The translations under genes were made by a program, and so were the position numbers. This document shows, piece after piece, positions 37,070-47,539 of a stretch of 64,000 nucleotides of DNA; within the stretch, counting starts at the first letter, position 1; every line of letters starts with the position of its first letter. This stretch comes from Solimonas variicoloris DSM 15731 (GTDB lineage: Bacteria; Pseudomonadota; Gammaproteobacteria; Nevskiales; Nevskiaceae), in assembly GCF_000382285.1 (NCBI RefSeq), contig NZ_KB907925.1, positions 248,001 through 312,000 on the forward strand. The letters are read 5' to 3'. The notes beneath the pieces were generated by a model. It made no database searches and was not told the origin of the DNA. It saw nothing but the letters and a program-made list of their open reading frames with translations.

Positions 37070-39457
37070 ATGACGCCGGCTCCCGCCCCGCCGCTGCGCG
37101 CCGTGCCCGAGCTGGCGCGCTGGCGCCTGCATCTCGAAGGCAGCGTGCAGGGCGTCGGCTTTCGCCCACACTGCCTGCGCGAGGCGCGCGCGCTCGGCCT
37201 CAGCGGCTGGGTGCGCAACGGCGCCGACGGCCTGTGGCTGGAAGCGCAGGGGCCGCGTGCGCAGCTCGACGCGCTGCTGGCGAGGCTGCGCGACGCGCCG
37301 CCGCCGCTGGCGCGCGTCGACCGCCTGAGCTGCGAGGCGCTGCCGCCGCGCGCCGACGAGACCGGCTTTCGCATCGACGACAGCGACGCGCGCGCGGCGC
37401 TGACGACCGGCCTGCCGGCCGACGCCGCGGTCTGCGCGGACTGCCTGCGCGAGCTGTTCGATCCGGCCGATCGCCGCTACCGCTATCCGTTCATCAACTG
37501 CACGCAGTGCGGGCCGCGCTACACGCTGGTCCGCGCGCTGCCGTACGACCGTCCGGCGACGAGCATGGCGGCGTTCGCGCTGTGTCCGGCCTGTCGCCGC
37601 GAGTACGACGAGCCGGCCGACCGCCGCCATCACGCGCAGCCGAACGCCTGTCCGGCCTGCGGGCCGCGGCTAGCCTGGCACGACGCCGACGGCCTGCGCG
37701 TGGCGAGCGCTGATCCGCTCGCCGCCGCGGTCGCCGCGCTGCGCGCCGGCGCGGTCGTCGCCGTGCGCGGCGTCGGCGGCTTCCATCTGGTCTGCGACGC
37801 GCAGCGCACCGACACCGTCGCGCGCCTGCGTGCCGCCAAGCAGCGGCCCGGCAAGCCGTTCGCGGTGCTGGCGCTCAATGCAACGAGCCTGCGCCGCTGG
37901 CTGACGATCGACGCCGGGGCCGCCGCGCTGCTCGAAAGCCCGGCGCGGCCGATCGTGCTGCTGCCGCGCCGCGCCGACGTCGCCGCCGACGCGCTCGACG
38001 CCGCGCTGGCGCCGGCGCTCGGCGAATGGGGTGCGATGCTGCCGGCGCATCCGCTGCACTGGCTGCTGCTGCACGAATGGCTCGGCCGCCCGGCCGGCGA
38101 CGGCTGGCGTGATGCCGCCTGCGACGCGCTGTTCGTCGTCACCAGCGCCAACCCGGCCGGCGAGCCGCTGGTCACCGGCAACGACGAGGCTTTCGCGCAG
38201 CTGCGCGGCCTCGCCGACGCCTATCTCGTGCACGACCGCGAGATCGTCGCGCGCTGCGACGACAGCGTGCGCCGTCCGCTCGGCGTCGATGCGCAGGGTC
38301 GCCTGCACGCGCCGTTCGTGCGCCGCGCGCGCGGCTACGTGCCGGACCCGATCGTGCTGCACGGCGTGCCGGCCGACGCGCCGCCGGTGCTCGCCTGCGG
38401 CGGCTGGCTGAAGAACGCGATCTGCGTGACGCGCGGCAACGAGGCGTTCCTGTCGCCGCATATCGGCGATCTCGACACGCGCGCCGCCTGCGCCGCGCTC
38501 GACGAGATGGTGACGCGCCTCACCGGCTTCCTCGGCGTGCGCCCGCGGGCGGTCGCGCACGACCGCCATCCGGATTTCTACAGCACGCGCGCCGCCGCCG
38601 CGCTCGCCGCCCGCTGGCGGGTGCCGGCGTTCGCCGTCCAGCATCACGCCGCGCATCTCGCCGCGGTGCGCGCCGAGCACGCGCTCGACGGTGCGCTCGA
38701 CGGCCTGATCCTCGACGGCAGCGGCCTCGGCGACGACGGCACGATCTGGGGCGGCGAGTGGCTGCGCCTCGGCGCCGACGGCACCTGCACGCGGCGCGGT
38801 CATCTGCCGGCGCTGACGATGGCCGGCGGCGACGCCGCGGCGCGCGAGCCGTGGCGGATGGCGGCCGCGGTGCTGCACGGGCTCGGGCGCGGCGACGAGA
38901 TCGCGCGCCGCTACGCCGCGCAGCCGGCGGCGCCGGCCGTCGCGCGCCTGCTCGGGCGCGGCCTGTACGGCGTGCCGAGCAGCAGCGCCGGCCGCGCGTT
39001 CGACGCCGCCGCGGCGCTGCTCGGCATCGCCGAGCGCAACGCGCACGAGGCCGACGCGGCGATGCGTCTCGAAGCCTGCGCGGCGCGTGCGCGCGCCGCC
39101 GGCGTCGCGCCGCGCCCGCTGCCGGCCGGCGCCGGCTTCGATGTCTTGTGGACGCGTCTGCTCGACACCGATCGCGACGATGCCGACGCGGTCGCGCGCG
39201 CCGCGCTCGATTTTCACGACGGCCTCGCCGCGCTGGCGCTGGCCCCGCTGCTCGCGTCGCGCCCGGCGGCCGTCGCGCTCGGCGGCGGCTGTCTCATCAA
39301 CCGCCTGCTGCGCGACGCGCTGCTGGCGCGCCTGCGCGCGGCCTGCATCGCCGCGTGCGAGGCGATGCAGGCGCCGCCCGGCGACGGCGGTCTGGCGCTC
39401 GGCCAGGCCTGGATCGCCAGCCGGCGCCTCGCCGCGTCGTCCATCGAGGAGAACTGA
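37070..39457 (+). CDS. hypF: Carbamoyltransferase HypF
   Basis: A 795-residue multidomain enzyme that makes thiocarboxamide on HypE from carbamoyl phosphate, the source of the hydrogenase CN ligands. Domains in order: acylphosphatase (LEGSVQGVGFRPHCLREA, residues 20-110), two zinc-finger pairs (CADC, CTQCGPRYT, CPACRREYDEP, CPACGP), YrdC-like (RAGAVVAVRGVGGFHLVCDA, KQRPGKPFAVLA), and a Kae1-like carbamoyltransferase domain (VQHHAAHLAA, LGGGCLINRLL). The length is normal. Seven bases follow hypB. Confidence 0.95.
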   Translation: MTPAPAPPLRAVPELARWRLHLEGSVQGVGFRPHCLREARALGLSGWVRNGADGLWLEAQGPRAQLDALLARLRDAPPPLARVDRLSCEALPPRADETGFRIDDSDARAALTTGLPADAAVCADCLRELFDPADRRYRYPFINCTQCGPRYTLVRALPYDRPATSMAAFALCPACRREYDEPADRRHHAQPNACPACGPRLAWHDADGLRVASADPLAAAVAALRAGAVVAVRGVGGFHLVCDAQRTDTVARLRAAKQRPGKPFAVLALNATSLRRWLTIDAGAAALLESPARPIVLLPRRADVAADALDAALAPALGEWGAMLPAHPLHWLLLHEWLGRPAGDGWRDAACDALFVVTSANPAGEPLVTGNDEAFAQLRGLADAYLVHDREIVARCDDSVRRPLGVDAQGRLHAPFVRRARGYVPDPIVLHGVPADAPPVLACGGWLKNAICVTRGNEAFLSPHIGDLDTRAACAALDEMVTRLTGFLGVRPRAVAHDRHPDFYSTRAAAALAARWRVPAFAVQHHAAHLAAVRAEHALDGALDGLILDGSGLGDDGTIWGGEWLRLGADGTCTRRGHLPALTMAGGDAAAREPWRMAAAVLHGLGRGDEIARRYAAQPAAPAVARLLGRGLYGVPSSSAGRAFDAAAALLGIAERNAHEADAAMRLEACAARARAAGVAPRPLPAGAGFDVLWTRLLDTDRDDADAVARAALDFHDGLAALALAPLLASRPAAVALGGGCLINRLLRDALLARLRAACIAACEAMQAPPGDGGLALGQAWIASRRLAASSIEEN

Positions 39458-39459
39458 AG

Positions 39460-39693
39460 ATGTGTCTTGCCCTGCCCGCCCGCATCGTCCGCCGCGACGG
39501 CGACAGCGCCGTCGTCGATCTCGGCGGCGTGCACAAGGAAATCTCGGTCGCGCTGACCCCGGACGCCGGCGTCGGCGACTACGTGATCGTCCACGTCGGC
39601 TACGCGATCGGCCAGCTCGACGCCGAGGAAGCGGCGCGCACGCTGGCGCTGTTCGCCGAAGCCGGCGCCGGCCCGCTGGAGGATGCCGCATGA
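39460..39693 (+). CDS. hypC: Hydrogenase maturation chaperone HypC
   Basis: A 77-residue small chaperone. The N-terminal MCLALPARIV has the essential Cys2, and the VHKEISVALTPDAGVGDYVIVHVGYAIGQLDAEEA stretch is standard. It forms complexes with HypD, where the Fe(CN)2CO unit is built, and passes this to large subunits. It is distinct from the HoxL paralogue at 32377. A GGAG site precedes it; the stop overlaps hypD's ATG (ATGA). Confidence 0.95.
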   Translation: MCLALPARIVRRDGDSAVVDLGGVHKEISVALTPDAGVGDYVIVHVGYAIGQLDAEEAARTLALFAEAGAGPLEDAA

Positions 39694-40829
39694 AATACAT
39701 CGACGAGTTCCGCGACGGCGCGCTGGCGCAGCAGCTCGCCGCGCGCCTGGCGGCCGAGGCCGAGCCGCGGCGCGAATACCGCTTCATGGAGTTCTGTGGC
39801 GGCCACACGCACGCGATCTCGCGCTACGGCGTCGCCGACCTGCTGCCGGCCAACGTGCGCATGATCCACGGCCCCGGCTGCCCGGTCTGCGTGCTGCCGA
39901 TCGGCCGCGTCGATCTGGCGATCCGCCTCGCGCTCGAACACGGCGTGACGCTGTGCACCTACGGCGACACCCTGCGCGTGCCGGCCTCGGACCAGCTGTC
40001 GCTGCTCAAGGCCAAGGCGCGCGGCGCCGACATCCGCATGGTCTATTCGGCGGCCGACGCGCTGAAGCTGGCGCAGGCGCAGCCCGAGCGGCAGCTGGTG
40101 TTCCTGGCGATCGGCTTCGAGACCACGACGCCGCCGACCGCGCTGGTCGTGCGCGAGGCAGCGCGCCTCGGCCTGACCAACTTCAGCGTGCTGTGCTGCC
40201 ACGTGCTGACGCCGCCGGCGATCCGCCACATTCTCGACGCCGCCGGCGACGAGGCGCAGGCGACGGCCGCGATCGACGGCTTCGTCGGCCCGGCGCACGT
40301 GTCGATCGTCATCGGCTCCGATCCGTACGCGCGCTTCGCCGCCGCCTACCGCAAGCCGGTGGTGATCGCCGGCTTCGAGCCGCTCGACGTGCTGCAGGCG
40401 ATCCTGATGCTGGTGCGGCAGATCAACGACGGCCGCGCCGAGGTCGAGAACGAATTCACGCGCGCGGTGACGCCGGCCGGCAATCTGCACGCGCAGGCGC
40501 TGATGGACGAGGTCTTCGCGCTGCGCGAAAGCTTCGAGTGGCGAGGCCTCGGCGAGCTGCCGCTGAGCGCGCTGCGCCTGTCGGACCGCTATGCCGCGTT
40601 CGACGCCGAGCGCCGTTTCGCGCTGCACTACACGCCGGTCGCCGATCACAAGCTCTGCGAATGCGGCGCGATCCTGCGCGGCATCAAGCGGCCGCAGGAC
40701 TGCCGCATCTTCGGCACCGTCTGCACGCCGGAGTCGCCGGTCGGTTCGTGCATGGTGTCGAGCGAGGGCGCCTGCGCCGCGCACTACACCTATGGCCGCT
40801 TCCGCGACGCCGGCGCGCGCGCGGCATGA
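39690..40829 (+). CDS. hypD: Hydrogenase cofactor assembly protein HypD
   Basis: A 379-residue [4Fe-4S] protein, the scaffold with HypC for assembling Fe(CN)2CO. Conserved stretches are FCGGHTHAISRYG, IHGPGCPVCVLP, FLAIGFETTTPPTA, KLCECGAILRG and the C-terminal cluster ligands in GTVCTPESPVGSCMVSSEGACAAHYTYGRF. The length is standard. ATGA overlap with hypC; 34 bp separate it from hypE. Confidence 0.96.
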   Translation: MKYIDEFRDGALAQQLAARLAAEAEPRREYRFMEFCGGHTHAISRYGVADLLPANVRMIHGPGCPVCVLPIGRVDLAIRLALEHGVTLCTYGDTLRVPASDQLSLLKAKARGADIRMVYSAADALKLAQAQPERQLVFLAIGFETTTPPTALVVREAARLGLTNFSVLCCHVLTPPAIRHILDAAGDEAQATAAIDGFVGPAHVSIVIGSDPYARFAAAYRKPVVIAGFEPLDVLQAILMLVRQINDGRAEVENEFTRAVTPAGNLHAQALMDEVFALRESFEWRGLGELPLSALRLSDRYAAFDAERRFALHYTPVADHKLCECGAILRGIKRPQDCRIFGTVCTPESPVGSCMVSSEGACAAHYTYGRFRDAGARAA

Positions 40830-40863
40830 GCGCGGCCACCGATCCGCTGCCGGGAGAGACGAC

Positions 40864-41913
40864 ATGAGCGCTCCGGAACCCTATGTGCGGCCGCTGGACT
40901 TCAAGCGCGGCCGCGTTGATCTCAACCACGGCGCCGGCGGCCGTGCCGCCGCGCAGCTGATCCGCGAGCTGTTCGCGGCGGCGTTCGACAACGAATGGCT
41001 GCGCCAGGGCGACGACGGCGCGCGTCTGCCGCTGCCGGCCGGCGAATGCGTGATGGCGACCGACGCGCATGTGGTCACGCCGCTGTTCTTTCCGGGCGGC
41101 GATATCGGCTGCCTCGCCGTGCACGGCACCGTCAACGACGTCGCCGTGATGGGCGCGCGGCCGCTGTACCTGGCGGCGAGCTTCATTCTCGAGGAAGGCT
41201 ATCCGATCGCCGAGCTGCGCCGCATCGTCGCGTCGATGGCGCGCGCCGCGCGCGAGGCCGGCGTCGCCATCGTCACCGGCGACACCAAGGTCGTCGAGCA
41301 GGGCAAGGGCGACGGTGTGTTCATCACCACGACCGGCGTCGGCGTCATCGCGCCCGGCGCGCCGCGCCCGGCCGGCCATCGCGCGCGGCCCGGCGACCGC
41401 ATCTACGTGTCCGGCTGCATCGGCGATCACGGTGTGGCGATCCTCTCGACGCGCGAATCGCTCGGCTTCGAGACCGCCGTGCAGTCCGATACCGCGGCGC
41501 TGCACGGGCTCGTCGCCGAGCTGCTCGCGGCGGTGCCGCAGACCGCGGTACTGCGCGATCCGACCCGCGGCGGGCTGGCGACCACGCTCAACGAGATCGC
41601 CGCGCAGTCGGGCGTCGGCATGCGTCTGCGCGAGGCGGACATCCCGCTGCGCCCGCAGGTCGCCGCCGCCTGCGAGCTGCTCGGCCTCGATCCGCTGTAC
41701 GTCGCCAACGAGGGCAAGCTGGTCGCGATCTGTCCGGCCGAGCACGGCGCGCGCCTGCTCGCGGCGCTGCGCGCGCATCCGCTCGGCGCCGACGCCGCCT
41801 GCATCGGCGAGGTGGTCGCCGATGCACATGGCTTCGTCGAAATGGAAACGCGCTTCGGCGGCCGGCGCGTCGTCGACTGGCTCAGCGGCGAGCAGCTGCC
41901 GCGCATTTGCTGA
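40864..41913 (+). CDS. hypE: Hydrogenase expression protein HypE
   Basis: A 349-residue PurM-like ATPase that dehydrates its own C-terminal thiocarboxamide to thiocyanate. The ATP-binding region LNHGAGGRAAAQLI, the metal-binding VATDAHVVTPLFFPGGDIG-like segment, and the invariant C-terminus PRIC with Cys349 are present. The gene ends the hyp set; hypX, which follows hypE in R. eutropha, is absent. The ATG at 40864 gives the conserved N-terminus; an alternative ATG 39 bp upstream is weaker. Confidence 0.95.
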   Translation: MSAPEPYVRPLDFKRGRVDLNHGAGGRAAAQLIRELFAAAFDNEWLRQGDDGARLPLPAGECVMATDAHVVTPLFFPGGDIGCLAVHGTVNDVAVMGARPLYLAASFILEEGYPIAELRRIVASMARAAREAGVAIVTGDTKVVEQGKGDGVFITTTGVGVIAPGAPRPAGHRARPGDRIYVSGCIGDHGVAILSTRESLGFETAVQSDTAALHGLVAELLAAVPQTAVLRDPTRGGLATTLNEIAAQSGVGMRLREADIPLRPQVAAACELLGLDPLYVANEGKLVAICPAEHGARLLAALRAHPLGADAACIGEVVADAHGFVEMETRFGGRRVVDWLSGEQLPRIC

Positions 41914-41991
41914 AAAAGGCGGCGCGGCGGTCCGCGTTATGATGGCCGCGCTTTCGCAGATCCCAGGCAGGGCCTTCCGTCCCCACCCACG

Positions 41992-43457
<1,466 letters not shown>

Positions 43458-43461
<4 letters not shown>

Positions 43462-44465
43462 CGGCGCGCGTGCTGTGGCTGCAGTCCGGCGGCTGCGGCG
43501 GCTGCAGCATGTCGCTGCTCTGCGCCGACACGCCGGACCTGTACGCGACGCTGGACGACGCCGGCATCGAGCTGCTCTGGCATCCGTCGCTGTCGCTGGC
43601 CGGCGGCGAGGAACTGCTGGCCCTGCTCGGCCGCTGCCTGCGCGGCGAGCAGGCGGTCGACGTGCTCTGCGTCGAGGGCGCGCTGCTGCGCGGACCGCAT
43701 GGCAGCGGCCGCTTCCACGAGCTGGCCGGCAGCGGCCGGCCGATGCTCGACTGGGTCCGCGATCTGGCCGGCGTCGCCCGCCACGTGGTCGCGGTCGGCA
43801 GCTGCGCGGCCTGGGGCGGCATCAGCGCCGGCGGGCCGAACCCGACCGACGCGGTCGGCCTGCAGTACGAGGGCGCCGAACCCGGCGGCGCGCTCGGCCG
43901 CGACTTCCGCGCGCGCGGCGGCCTGCCGGTCGTCAATGTCGCCGGCTGCCCGACGCATCCGGACTGGGTGATCGAAACCCTGGCGCTGCTGGCACGCGAC
44001 GCGCTGGACGGCGCCGCGCTCGATGCGCTGGCGCGGCCGCGCTTCTACGCCGACCAGCTGGTCCACCACGGCTGCACGCGCAACGAGTTCTACGAGTTCA
44101 AGGCCAGCGCCGAGAAGCCGTCCGACCTCGGCTGCCTGATGGAGCACATGGGCTGCAAGGGCACGCAGGCGCATGGCGACTGCAACATCCGCGCCTGGAA
44201 CGGCGCCGGCTCGTGCACGCGCGGCGGCTACGCCTGCATCAGCTGCACCGAGCCCGGCTTCGAGGACCCGGGGCATCCGTTCCACATGACGCCGAAGATC
44301 GCCGGCATTCCGATCGGCCTGCCGACCGACATGCCGAAGGCCTGGTTCGTCGCGCTCGCCTCGCTGTCGAAGTCGGCGACGCCGGCGCGCGTGCGTCACA
44401 ACGCGGTCGCCGATCACGCCGTGCTGCCGCCGGCGATCAAGCCGACCGTGCGCCGCGGCCGATGA
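43458..44465 (+). CDS. hoxB: Regulatory [NiFe] hydrogenase (H2 sensor), small subunit
   Basis: A 335-residue small subunit of the group 2b/HupU type. Lack of a Tat signal keeps it in the cytoplasm. Proximal-cluster cysteines are in LQSGGCGGCSMSLL and in GSCAAWGG, where the second position is Gly, not the extra Cys of HoxK, so the standard [4Fe-4S] cluster is expected. NVAGCPTHPDW, the histidine-containing medial ligands HHGCTRNEFYEF and LMEHMGCKG complete the set. The GTG at 43458 overlaps the hoxA stop; the hoxC ATG overlaps its end. Confidence 0.93.
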
Positions 44466-45928
44466 GCGAGGCGGCCCGCCGCAGCCGGCGCCTGGTCGTC
44501 GGGCCGTTCAACCGCGTCGAGGGCGATCTCGAAGTGCGGCTCGACATCGCCGACGGCGCGGTGCGCAAGGCCTGGGTCAACTCGCCGATGTACCGCGGCT
44601 TCGAGCAGATCCTGCCGGGCCGCGATCCGTTCGACGCGCTGGTCTACGTGCCGCGCATCTGCGGCATCTGTTCGGTCTCGCAGTCGCTGGCCGCCGCCGA
44701 CGCGCTCGCCCAGCTGTCCGGCGTGCGCATGCCGGACAACGGCCGCCACGCGCTGAACCTGATGGCCGGCGTCGAGAACGCCGCCGACCACCTCACGCAT
44801 TTCTATCTGTTCTTCATGCCGGACTTCGCGCGCGAGGCCTACGCCGCGCGCGACTGGCATGCCGAGGTGCAGGCGCGCTACGCGGCCGGGGCCGGCGCGC
44901 GGGCGCGCACGGCGCTGGCCGCGCGCCAGCGCTGGTTCACGATCGTCGGCCTGCTCGGCGGCAAGTGGCCGCACACGCAGTCGGTGCAGCCCGGCGGCAG
45001 CTCGCGCGCGGTCGACGCGTCGGAACGGCTGCGTCTGCGCGCGTTGGTCCGCGAATTCCGCCGCTACCTCGAGCGCGAAACTTTCGGCGACGCGCTGGAG
45101 GCGGTGCTCGCGCTCGACACGCCGGCCGCGCTGCGGCGCTGGCAGGCCGCGGCGCCGGCCTCGGACCTGCGCCTGTTCCTCGACATCGCCGACGATCTCG
45201 ACCTGCCGGCGCTCGGCCGCGGTCCGGGCCGCTATCTCTCGTACGGCGCCTACCCGCAGCCGGACGCTACGCTGCCGCTCGCCGCCGGCTTCTACGACGG
45301 CGGCCTGCAGCCGCTCGACCTCGCGCGCGTCGCCGAGGATCTGGCGTCCTCGCACTACGCCGGCGACGCGCCCTGCCATCCCTGGCTCGGCGAGACGCAG
45401 CCGCAGCTCGACAAGCCCGGGGCCTACAGCTGGAGCAAGGCGCCGCGCTACGGCGGCGCGGTGCTGGAGACCGGCGCGCTGGCGCGCGCCGTCGTCAGCG
45501 GCGATGCGCTGCTGTGCGCCGATGCCGCGGCCGCCGGCGGCAACGTGCGCAATCGCGTGCTGGCGCGGCTGCTGGAGCTGGCGCGGCTCGCGGTCTGGGC
45601 CGAGCGCTGGGTCGACGCGCTCGAACCCGGCGCGCCGTTCTTCGCGGTGTCGCGGCGCGGCCTGCAGGACGGCCGCGCGGTCGGCGCCCACGAGGCGGCG
45701 CGCGGCGCGCTCGGGCACTGGCTGGAAGTGCGCGACGGCCGCATCGCGCGCTACCAGATCGTCGCGCCGACCACCTGGAACTTCTCGCCGCGCGACGCGC
45801 GCGGCCAGCCGGGCGCGCTCGAAGCGGCGCTCGCCGGCACGCCGGTCGGCGCCGCCGAAACGACGCCGGTCGCCGTGCAGCACGTGGTGCGCTCGTTCGA
45901 TCCGTGCATGGTCTGCACGGTGCACTGA
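44462..45928 (+). CDS. hoxC: Regulatory [NiFe] hydrogenase (H2 sensor), large subunit
   Basis: A 488-residue catalytic-type subunit used as a hydrogen sensor. Nickel ligands are C67/C70 (RICGICSVSQ) and C482/C485 (DPCMVCTVH). The protein ends exactly at His488, so there is no C-terminal peptide to cleave and no need for a protease, as known for this class. With HoxB it should signal H2 to HoxJ. It is the last gene of the plus-strand run. Confidence 0.95.
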   Translation: MSEAARRSRRLVVGPFNRVEGDLEVRLDIADGAVRKAWVNSPMYRGFEQILPGRDPFDALVYVPRICGICSVSQSLAAADALAQLSGVRMPDNGRHALNLMAGVENAADHLTHFYLFFMPDFAREAYAARDWHAEVQARYAAGAGARARTALAARQRWFTIVGLLGGKWPHTQSVQPGGSSRAVDASERLRLRALVREFRRYLERETFGDALEAVLALDTPAALRRWQAAAPASDLRLFLDIADDLDLPALGRGPGRYLSYGAYPQPDATLPLAAGFYDGGLQPLDLARVAEDLASSHYAGDAPCHPWLGETQPQLDKPGAYSWSKAPRYGGAVLETGALARAVVSGDALLCADAAAAGGNVRNRVLARLLELARLAVWAERWVDALEPGAPFFAVSRRGLQDGRAVGAHEAARGALGHWLEVRDGRIARYQIVAPTTWNFSPRDARGQPGALEAALAGTPVGAAETTPVAVQHVVRSFDPCMVCTVH

Positions 45929-45956
45929 GACAGGTCCGGCGAAGGTCTGCATGAGC

Positions 45957-46040
45957 CCCTCGTCGCCGCGCTGCGGCCGCGGCGCTGCGGAGACGCCGCC
46001 GGACGGCTTCGGCGCCTGCGGCGATTCGCCATGACGAGGG
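45957..46040. repeat. Convergent structured spacer between hoxC and hoxJ
   Basis: CCCTCGTC (45957-45964) and GACGAGGG (46033-46040) form an 8-bp perfect inverted repeat enclosing GC-rich palindromes (GCCGCG with CGCGGC at about 45964-45983). No U-tract is present. It may end or protect both convergent transcripts. Confidence 0.4.
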
Positions 46041-46061
46041 ATGAACTGCTGCGGAGCTTGC

Positions 46062-47432
46062 CTAGGCGGCGGTGCGCGCCGCCGGCAGCGTCACGCAGAA
46101 GCGGGCGCCGGCCGGGCTGTCGACCAGCGCCAGGCGGCCGCCGAACTGCTCGACGATGCCGTAGCTGATCGACAGCCCGAGTCCGGTGCCCTTGCCGACC
46201 GGCTTGGTGGTGAAGAACGGGTCGAAGATGCGCGAGTGCAGCGCCTCCGGCACGCCGGGCCCGTTGTCGGCGAAGCAGAGCTCGATCGCGTCGCCGACGC
46301 GGCGGCCGTCGATCCGCAGCCGCGGCGTCTCGACGCCGGCCGCCGCCGTCGCGTCGCTGGCGTTCTGCACCAGATTCATGAACACCTGCAGCAGCGGGCC
46401 CGGCGCGGCCAGCGCGACGAGTCCGCTGTCGATGTCGAGCTCGACCGTGAAGCGCGCCGCCGCGCCCTTGCGCACCCAGTGCACGGCGCGTTCGACGGTC
46501 TCGCGCAGCGCCACCGGCCGCACTTCCTCGCTGCTCACCGCCGAGAAGCGCTTGAGGCCGGCGACGATCTCGGCGGTGCGCTGCGCGCCCTCGACGGTGC
46601 CGGCGATCAGGCCCGGCAGATCGTCGACCACGCGGTCGATCTTCAGGCGCGCGCGCGCCGCGTGCGCTTCCGCCGACAGCGGCTCGGCGTGCAGCACTTC
46701 GAGGTAACGGCCGACGCGTTCGGCGTAGCGGCTCAGCGCGTGCACGTTGCCGAGCACGAAGCTGATCGGATTATTGAGCTCGTGCGCGACGCCGGCGACC
46801 AGGCGGCCGAGCGAGGCCATCTTCTCGGAGTGCAGCAGCTGCTGCTGCGCGCTCTTGAGCGCGGCGTGCGCATCCTGCAACTGCTGGTAGGCGCGCCGCA
46901 GCTCGCCGACCGGGCGCCCGACCAGCACGTGGCCGGCGACCGCACCGCCGGCGTCCTGACGCGGCGCGACGTGAATCTCGACCGGCACCGCGCCGCCCTG
47001 CGCGTCGTGCAGTTCGACGTCCAGGGTTTCGGTGCTGCGGCCTTCGCGCGCGGTCTGCGCGATGCAGCGGCGCAGGCGCTCGACATCGGTTTCGCGCAGC
47101 AGCGCGCAGAATGGCGTGCCGAGCAGCTCCGTCGCGCTGCGGCCGACCAGTTCGGCGAGCGCCGGATTGATCTGCTGGATACAGCCGTCGTCGCCGCAGG
47201 CGGCGACGAAGTCGGACATCGACGCCAGCACGCTGGAGATGAAGCGGTTGGACTGTTCGAGCTCGTCGTTCTTGCGTTCGAGCGCGACTTCGTCCTCGAC
47301 CAGGCGCGAATAGACCTCGTCCATGCGCTGGATGACGTCGAGCCAGACCGCCTCGTCGACGCCTTCGAGCGGCAGCGCGCCTGCCGGTGCCGGGCGCTGC
47401 TGCTTGCCTTCGTCTTCTCGGGAATCGGCCAT
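46062..47432 (-). CDS. hoxJ: Hydrogen-sensing histidine kinase HoxJ
   Basis: A 456-residue soluble kinase. The order is: a coiled-coil-like segment (DEVYSRLVEDEVALERKNDELEQSN, about 37-62), a PAS domain (about 65-180), a second coiled coil, the H-box AHELNNPISFVLGNV with the phospho-accepting His about 216, the N-box NLVQNASDA, and G-boxes DNGPGVP and GTGLGLSI. No membrane helix. In R. eutropha HoxJ interacts through PAS with HoxBC and down-regulates HoxA when H2 is absent. Here it lies on the opposite strand, convergent with hoxC, so it has its own promoter. Confidence 0.93.
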   Translation of the reverse strand: MADSREDEGKQQRPAPAGALPLEGVDEAVWLDVIQRMDEVYSRLVEDEVALERKNDELEQSNRFISSVLASMSDFVAACGDDGCIQQINPALAELVGRSATELLGTPFCALLRETDVERLRRCIAQTAREGRSTETLDVELHDAQGGAVPVEIHVAPRQDAGGAVAGHVLVGRPVGELRRAYQQLQDAHAALKSAQQQLLHSEKMASLGRLVAGVAHELNNPISFVLGNVHALSRYAERVGRYLEVLHAEPLSAEAHAARARLKIDRVVDDLPGLIAGTVEGAQRTAEIVAGLKRFSAVSSEEVRPVALRETVERAVHWVRKGAAARFTVELDIDSGLVALAAPGPLLQVFMNLVQNASDATAAAGVETPRLRIDGRRVGDAIELCFADNGPGVPEALHSRIFDPFFTTKPVGKGTGLGLSISYGIVEQFGGRLALVDSPAGARFCVTLPAARTAA

Positions 47433-47539
47433 CGGCGCGCGTGCCTCGCGATCGTTCGCGCATTGTAGATGGCGGCGCCGCGGCGGGTGGCGCGACCCTT
47501 GCGATAAGCTTCGCCGTCGCCGATGGCCGGGGAGGGTCC

